From: Anaerolineae bacterium
GTDB lineage: Bacteria > Chloroflexota > Anaerolineae > JAFGEY01
Assembly (NCBI GenBank): GCA_016929205.1
Contig: JAFGJF010000036.1
Span: 1-6,174, forward strand
Reading direction: 5' to 3'
DNA length: 6,174 bases
Part shown: in pieces, positions 1-3,642 of the stretch
How positions within the stretch are numbered: position 1 is the stretch's first letter
Layout: every line of letters begins with the position of its first letter
Position numbers and translations under genes: made by a program
The notes under the pieces: model-generated
What the model was told of the DNA's origin: nothing
What the model saw: the letters and a program-made list of their open reading frames with translations, nothing else
The model's database searches: none

Positions 1-2
1 AC

Positions 3-671
3 CCAGCCCTGTTTGCCGCACAAAGTTTTGCCGCCGCGCATGGCCGGGGTGCGAGCGCGCTCTTGTTGGTGCCCGACGCCCTCCTGGTGCAGTTCGGTGC
101 AGGCGTGGTGCAGATGACTGGCGTCCAGGCAGAAGCGGCAACAGCGGCGATTGTGTCGATGCCGATGATGAACCTGACCCGCAATGATTGGCAGTTCGGG
201 CAGGGCGGGCAGCGCCGCTGGCAGTTTCGCTACCGTCTGGTTTTGGCGGATCGAAACGACGATCCTGTGTGGCCGATCCGCGAGGCTCAGCGTTTTGGCC
301 TGCCGCCCTATCTGATCGTGCCGGGGGCAGTACCATCGCCTGCTGATCTGGCGGCGTTGGATGTGGCCTTTGCCGGGGGACCGGTGACTGCTTTCAAGGT
401 GGCGGAAGACAAACAACGCCTGATCCTGCGTTTTTGGAATGTGCTGGACCGCCCGGCCGAAGGGACGGTCAGGCTGCCGGATCGGTTTGTCCGCGCCGAA
501 CGCTGCGACGCCCTGGAACGGCCGCTGGTCGAGCTGCCGCTCGTGGACGGTAGGGCAGCGTTTACCGCGAGTGGGCGTGATATTGTAACCATAGCTCTAT
601 GCCGGGGACCGCGCAATGAGTTAAGCAAAAAAGATGAGAGCAGATTATTACAGAGTGTTGAGCAGATATGA
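3..671 (+). CDS. GH38-family alpha-mannosidase, C-terminal part (5' end outside window)
   Basis: The reading frame is open from the left edge to a TGA at 669-671, giving 222 residues, so this is the C-terminal portion of a larger protein. It resembles the C-terminal beta-sandwich region of bacterial glycoside hydrolase family 38 alpha-mannosidases, which remove alpha-linked mannose from oligosaccharides. Recognisable elements are a segment reading NLTRNDWQFGQGGQ followed by a W-F-RYRLVL strand (about 168-245), a PPYL turn (about 303-314), the VTAFKVAEDKQRLILRFWN block (about 385-441) that matches the family's 'alKxaEd..glIlRlyN' strand, and a closing DIVTIAL strand (about 577-597). The catalytic domain would lie upstream and cannot be examined. 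After the expected terminal strand there is an extra tail of about 25 residues, rich in K, E, S and Q and encoded by more AT-rich DNA. TTG at 63 is not a credible start because the same frame continues upstream. Only 33 bases separate the stop from the next gene, which suggests cotranscription. The family call is from recalled sequence pattern. Confidence 0.72.
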   Translation, partial: PALFAAQSFAAAHGRGASALLLVPDALLVQFGAGVVQMTGVQAEAATAAIVSMPMMNLTRNDWQFGQGGQRRWQFRYRLVLADRNDDPVWPIREAQRFGLPPYLIVPGAVPSPADLAALDVAFAGGPVTAFKVAEDKQRLILRFWNVLDRPAEGTVRLPDRFVRAERCDALERPLVELPLVDGRAAFTASGRDIVTIALCRGPRNELSKKDESRLLQSVEQI

Positions 672-677
672 TATGAT
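648..677 (+). promoter_or_regulatory. Possible sigma70-type promoter before the oxidoreductase gene
   Basis: In an AT-rich patch covering the end of the mannosidase gene, TTACAG (648-653) lies 18 bases before TATGAT (672-677); a second TATGAT copy overlaps at 667-672. A start about seven bases downstream would leave a leader of roughly 20 bases containing the ribosome binding site of the next gene. The -10 hexamer is good and the -35 is only fair. The patch stands out from the GC-rich surroundings, but such matches occur by chance in AT-rich DNA. Confidence 0.3.
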
Positions 678-704
678 TCGTACGCTAAAAAAAAGGAGAA
701 AACA

Positions 705-1742
705 ATGGCACAACCCATCAAGGTCGGTATTGCAGGACAAGGTCGTAGTGGGTGGGGCATTCATGCTCGCTTGATCGAACCGCTGGATGAACTGTTCAAG
801 GTCGTAGCTGTTGCAGACAGGCTGACCGCTCGCCAGGAGGAAGCGGCGGAACGCTTTAACTGCCGCACTTACGGCGATCTGACGTCCATGTTGCAGGATG
901 ACGAAATCGAATTGGTGGTCAATTCACTACCCAGCTATCTCCACCCCAGCGGCAGCATCGAGGCTTTGCAGGCCGGCAAACACGTGGTGTGCGAAAAGCC
1001 AATGGCTGCGCGGGTAGCGGATGCGGATGAGATGATTGCTGCCGCGCGGCAGGCCGATCGCGTGCTGGCCATTTTTCAGAACTACCGCTATGACCCCGAC
1101 TATCAACAAGTGCGAGAGGTGATCGCCTCGGGCAAGCTGGGACGGATCGTGCAGATCCGCCTGGCCTGGCAGGGATTTGGCCGCCGGTGGGATTGGCAGA
1201 CGCTGCAAAAGTACGACGGCGGCAGTATGAACAACACTGGCCCGCATCCAATCGACTGGGCACTGCAGCTCTTTGGCCCCGGCAAACCAGAGGTATTTTG
1301 CCACCTTGAGCGCACATTGACTCTGGGCGACGCCGAGGACCACGTCAAGATCATTTTGCAGGGTCCGAACGCGCCGCTGTTGGACATCGAGATCACCAGT
1401 GCGTGTGCCTATCCACAAGACACCTGGCTGGTAATGGGCACCCAGGGTACGTTGGCTGGCACGCGCCGATCGTTTCACTGGAAATATATGGATCCAACCA
1501 AGCTGGCACCAAGGCAGGTGGATGAACGGCCGACGCCCGATCGCAGCTATAACCGTGAACAGATCGACTGGGTGGAAGAGAGTTGGGATCGGTCCGAGTA
1601 TACGGGTCCGGGGCACACCGGGTTCTACCTGGACCTATACGAGACGATTCGCAATGGCAAGCCGCTGTTCATCACCCCGGAAAGCGTGCGCCGGCAGGTT
1701 GAGGTGCTGGAAGCGTGCCATCGCCGTTATCCGAGGCCATAA
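705..1742 (+). CDS. Gfo/Idh/MocA-family NAD(P)-dependent sugar/cyclitol oxidoreductase
   Basis: This 345-residue cytoplasmic enzyme has the size and two-domain layout of the Gfo/Idh/MocA family, whose members oxidise or reduce hydroxyls of sugars, sugar acids or inositols with NAD(P). The N-terminal Rossmann fold carries the glycine motif G11-Q-G13-R-S-G16 (in GIAGQGRSGWGIH, residues 8-20), followed by a VVAVADR strand (33-39) whose acidic residue would contact the cofactor ribose. The family's cofactor/substrate motif appears as CEKPM (96-100) with Lys98. The C-terminal alpha/beta domain includes NYRYDP (126-131) and GGSMNNTGPHPID (172-184), where His181 matches the catalytic histidine; the residue four before it, Asp in inositol dehydrogenase IolG, is Asn177 here. 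The ATG at 705 is chosen because AAGGAG (693-698) sits six bases before it. It follows the mannosidase gene by 33 bases and is followed by a hairpin terminator candidate. The actual substrate cannot be told; a sugar from the neighbouring glycosidases is the natural guess. Confidence 0.88.
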   Translation: MAQPIKVGIAGQGRSGWGIHARLIEPLDELFKVVAVADRLTARQEEAAERFNCRTYGDLTSMLQDDEIELVVNSLPSYLHPSGSIEALQAGKHVVCEKPMAARVADADEMIAAARQADRVLAIFQNYRYDPDYQQVREVIASGKLGRIVQIRLAWQGFGRRWDWQTLQKYDGGSMNNTGPHPIDWALQLFGPGKPEVFCHLERTLTLGDAEDHVKIILQGPNAPLLDIEITSACAYPQDTWLVMGTQGTLAGTRRSFHWKYMDPTKLAPRQVDERPTPDRSYNREQIDWVEESWDRSEYTGPGHTGFYLDLYETIRNGKPLFITPESVRRQVEVLEACHRRYPRP

Positions 1743-1746
1743 AAGA

Positions 1747-1780
1747 GGATGCCCGGCGCTTGAACGTGTGCCGGGCATCT
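1747..1780 (+). terminator. Terminator-like hairpin after the oxidoreductase gene
   Basis: GATGCCCGGC (1748-1757) pairs perfectly with GCCGGGCATC (1770-1779). The stem extends inward by a G-U (1758/1769) and a C-G (1759/1768) pair and outward by a G-U pair (1747/1780), leaving an eight-base loop at 1760-1767. It begins five bases after the stop codon, the usual place for an intrinsic terminator. The downstream sequence (TGTACGTTCTAG) is only weakly T-rich, so it may be a weak terminator or an mRNA 3' stabilising structure. Confidence 0.6.
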
Positions 1781-1793
1781 GTACGTTCTAGCC

Positions 1794-1893
1794 CTGACCA
1801 GCCAACCACGCCAGATCAAAGCGGACGATGGTTACTGCGCCAGGTCAGAATAGCCGGACGACCCGGCTTCAAGGATCCTGGCTGTGGGCCAGG
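1794..1893. other. Non-coding stretch with several short stem-loops
   Basis: No convincing gene is present between 1743 and 2072. This part holds three short complementary pairs: CTGACC (1794-1799) with GGTCAG (1843-1848); AGCCGG (1852-1857) with CCGGCT (1863-1868) around a five-base loop; and CCTGGC (1877-1882) with GCCAGG (1888-1893) around another five-base loop. The last two are perfect six-base-pair hairpins placed almost side by side. They could be part of a structured leader, a small RNA or just GC-rich spacer. I do not recognise a known riboswitch or tRNA here. Confidence 0.35.
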
Positions 1894-1927
1894 TCTGTCA
1901 ATCGTCATCACTCATTTTGGTAGTTTT

Positions 1928-2030
1928 GTAGGAGCGGTGCATTCCAAGAAATCGAATTCGTCGATGAATCATGTAAAACGATGCAATATGGCATTCTTGC
2001 AGGCAAATCCGGGGAATGCATCGCCCCTAC
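1928..2030. repeat. 103-bp segment bounded by 18-bp imperfect inverted repeats (MITE-like or large hairpin)
   Basis: GTAGGAGCGGTGCATTCC (1928-1945) and GGAATGCATCGCCCCTAC (2013-2030) are complementary at 16 of 18 positions, with one A-C mismatch and one G-U wobble. The interior of 67 bases is clearly more AT-rich than its surroundings. It contains a smaller palindromic site ATCGA-ATTCG-TCGAT (1951-1965) and GCATTC (1991-1996), which can also pair with GAATGC (2014-2019). The size and terminal inverted repeats suit a miniature inverted-repeat element or a REP-like intergenic repeat. I see no clear target-site duplication flanking it, and only one copy lies in the window, so mobility is unproven. 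It ends about 40 bases before the aminotransferase start, so its transcript could fold into a long hairpin in the 5' leader. Confidence 0.5.
1951..1965. promoter_or_regulatory. Interrupted palindrome, possible operator site
   Basis: ATCGA and TCGAT flank a five-base centre (ATTCG), giving a 15-base interrupted palindrome; the octamer palindrome CGAATTCG (1953-1960) overlaps it. It lies upstream of the aminotransferase-GH2 gene pair, where a repressor site would be expected. The regulator is unknown, no regulator gene is in the window, and short palindromes of this kind can arise by chance. Confidence 0.2.
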
Positions 2031-2062
2031 CGTGAACTTGGAACGAACATGGATACAAATAT

Positions 2063-2067
2063 GGAGA
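2063..2067 (+). promoter_or_regulatory. Ribosome binding site that fixes the aminotransferase start
   Basis: GGAGA precedes the ATG at 2073 by five bases. Other in-frame ATG codons at 2016, 2049 and 2061 lack comparable sites; the one at 2016 lies inside the right arm of the inverted repeat and the one at 2061 overlaps this GGAGA. Confidence 0.6.
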
Positions 2068-2072
2068 CGGTG

Positions 2073-3611
2073 ATGAACAACGTTCAGATATCGCTCAGTG
2101 ACCTCGTCGGTAAGGCTTACATCGATGCCGTTTGTGCAGCCAGGGCATTTGTCGAAAACAGCGACAAACGAGCGTTGCTCAAGATCGCCGAAGCCAAGGT
2201 CGATCTGGTCCCGGCACAGTATCTGTGGCTGATGGACGGTCTGGTCAACTACATCGGCCAGCAGATCTGCGATGGCCTGCCCACTTTTGCCTTGGGCGCA
2301 GGCACAGATGCCTTTCGCCAGGCGATCAGGGCTGAGGCGGCACCGTTGACCGGGTTTGGGTTTATTCGTATCGGCGAAGATGGCCGCGTATACCTGTGCT
2401 CCAAAAGCGAGCACTATCATGCTTCCCTGGGACACAGTTTTCCCGGCTACAAATTGATCGAGCACGCGCAGCGGCTTGGTATTCCCAACGCCACACACAA
2501 CAACACGCGTGGGCACATAACGCGCATGTTAGAGCAGGAACTCGTTCGTGTGGCGAACGGGATCGCCAAGGGCGACGACGAACATCTTGATCAGGTCATG
2601 GATGAGTCGCGGCCCCATCTGCTCAACCGGGTGATCAACCTGGAAACGGGCAGCCTGGCCGTCGAAGCAGCGCTCAAGATGATGCTCGCCCGCTTTTATC
2701 GCCTTGACGAGATGTGCGACGAACCTAAATACGCGGGCCGCATCCCGGTCGTTTTGGTTATGGCCGACCACGCCGGTGGCAAAAAGGCCAACTATCACGG
2801 CACCACCATCTTGACTCAGATCATGCGCGGCATGTGGCCGGAACTGGGCGCGGCGCTGGAAAAGAACGGCCAGTTTGTCGTCAGACCGGTCAGGATCAAC
2901 GACGGCACCGATTTTGAAAACGCGCTGGCCGAATACGAGACCGAACCGTACAAAGTCGCCGGCTTTTTTCACGAAATCGTGCTGATGAACTATGGCGGGA
3001 TCAAGCTGGACGAAACGTTCTTGCGCCGCGCATACGCACTCTGCGACGAGCACGACGTGCCGACGATGGTGGACGAGATCCAATCCTGTATCTGGTCACC
3101 CGAGTTCTTTTTGTTCCGTGAATACGGCCTGCAGCCCGATTTTGTCTCCATAGGCAAGGGGTTTCCCGGCGGACAGTATCCGGCATCCAGGATCTTGACC
3201 ACGGCGGCAATGGATAACCTCAACCTGTTTGGCGCTTTGGTGACAAACGGGCAGGAAGAGCTTGCGGCGCTTGCTTACCTGGTCACGATGGCCTTTGTCG
3301 AAGCGAACAAGGAGTATATTAGCACGATCGGCGACGATTATCACGCTGCGCTGCAATCGTTGGCCCAAAAGTATCCAACCTTGATCGACTGCATCGAGGG
3401 CCATCGGCATCTATCGTCTATCTTTTTTCACTCGGTAGACAAGACCGTTCAATTCATCGCCTACCTTGTCGACGCCGGGATCGACATCAGCGCCCACACT
3501 TACAAAGCCGAGTGCCCGCCCGCGGCCCTGACCAAGATCCCGTTGATCGCCACTCCCAAGATGGTCGCGTTTCTGATTGACAAAATGGACGAGGCGCTTG
3601 CGCGCCTGTAA
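2073..3611 (+). CDS. Class-III PLP-dependent aminotransferase (fold type I), atypically long
   Basis: This 512-residue cytoplasmic protein has the main class-III aminotransferase landmarks, which transfer an amino group to an aldehyde or ketone through pyridoxal phosphate. In order they are: an ETGSLAVEAALKMM helix (191-204), equivalent to the 'SGsEAvEaAlKlAr' phosphate-binding segment; YHGTT (241-245); DEIQ (334-337), with Asp334 expected to hold the PLP ring nitrogen; PDFVSIGKGFPGG (355-367), with Lys362 as the Schiff-base lysine; and TNG (391-393), at the position of the threonine that reaches the PLP phosphate of the partner subunit. The family is usually about 400-460 residues, so this one is long, with an N-terminal region of about 140 residues before the NNTRGHI segment. 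The start at 2073 rests on the GGAGA at 2063-2067; ATGs at 2049 and 2016 are alternatives. The stop lies only 31 bases before the GH2-GNAT gene, so the two are probably one operon. The substrate is unknown. An amino-sugar or aminocyclitol role is suggested by the neighbours only; omega-amino-acid, ornithine-type or glutamate-semialdehyde-like roles remain possible. Confidence 0.85.
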   Translation: MNNVQISLSDLVGKAYIDAVCAARAFVENSDKRALLKIAEAKVDLVPAQYLWLMDGLVNYIGQQICDGLPTFALGAGTDAFRQAIRAEAAPLTGFGFIRIGEDGRVYLCSKSEHYHASLGHSFPGYKLIEHAQRLGIPNATHNNTRGHITRMLEQELVRVANGIAKGDDEHLDQVMDESRPHLLNRVINLETGSLAVEAALKMMLARFYRLDEMCDEPKYAGRIPVVLVMADHAGGKKANYHGTTILTQIMRGMWPELGAALEKNGQFVVRPVRINDGTDFENALAEYETEPYKVAGFFHEIVLMNYGGIKLDETFLRRAYALCDEHDVPTMVDEIQSCIWSPEFFLFREYGLQPDFVSIGKGFPGGQYPASRILTTAAMDNLNLFGALVTNGQEELAALAYLVTMAFVEANKEYISTIGDDYHAALQSLAQKYPTLIDCIEGHRHLSSIFFHSVDKTVQFIAYLVDAGIDISAHTYKAECPPAALTKIPLIATPKMVAFLIDKMDEALARL

Positions 3612-3631
3612 ATGCGGCCAACAAGTAGAAT

Positions 3632-3637
3632 GGAGAG
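3632..3637 (+). promoter_or_regulatory. Ribosome binding site that fixes the GH2-GNAT start
   Basis: GGAGAG lies five bases before the ATG at 3643. This favours a start at 3643 over the in-frame ATG at 3577, which would overlap the aminotransferase gene and add a leader that does not look like a GH2 N-terminus. Confidence 0.65.
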
Positions 3638-3642
3638 ACCCA

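Noticed and set aside
1851..1895. tRNA-like appearance of the two adjacent hairpins
   Set aside because: No acceptor stem, anticodon arm geometry or proper T-arm consensus could be put together around them.
1715..2035. Plus-strand open frame of 106 codons across the oxidoreductase end and the gap
   Set aside because: It begins inside the oxidoreductase in another frame, reads through the terminator-like hairpin and inverted repeats, and lacks a ribosome binding site and any domain.
2016..2072. Aminotransferase start at the upstream ATG at 2016
   Set aside because: That ATG lies inside the right arm of the inverted repeat with no suitable ribosome binding site; the ATG at 2073 has GGAGA at a good distance.
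1908..2516. Minus-strand open frame of 202 codons across the intergenic gap and the aminotransferase 5' end
   Set aside because: Most of it mirrors the aminotransferase coding strand, and the rest runs through the inverted-repeat segment; the product resembles nothing I know.
3577..3642. GH2-GNAT start at the ATG at 3577
   Set aside because: It would overlap the aminotransferase by 35 bases and add 22 residues unlike a GH2 N-terminus; GGAGAG supports 3643.
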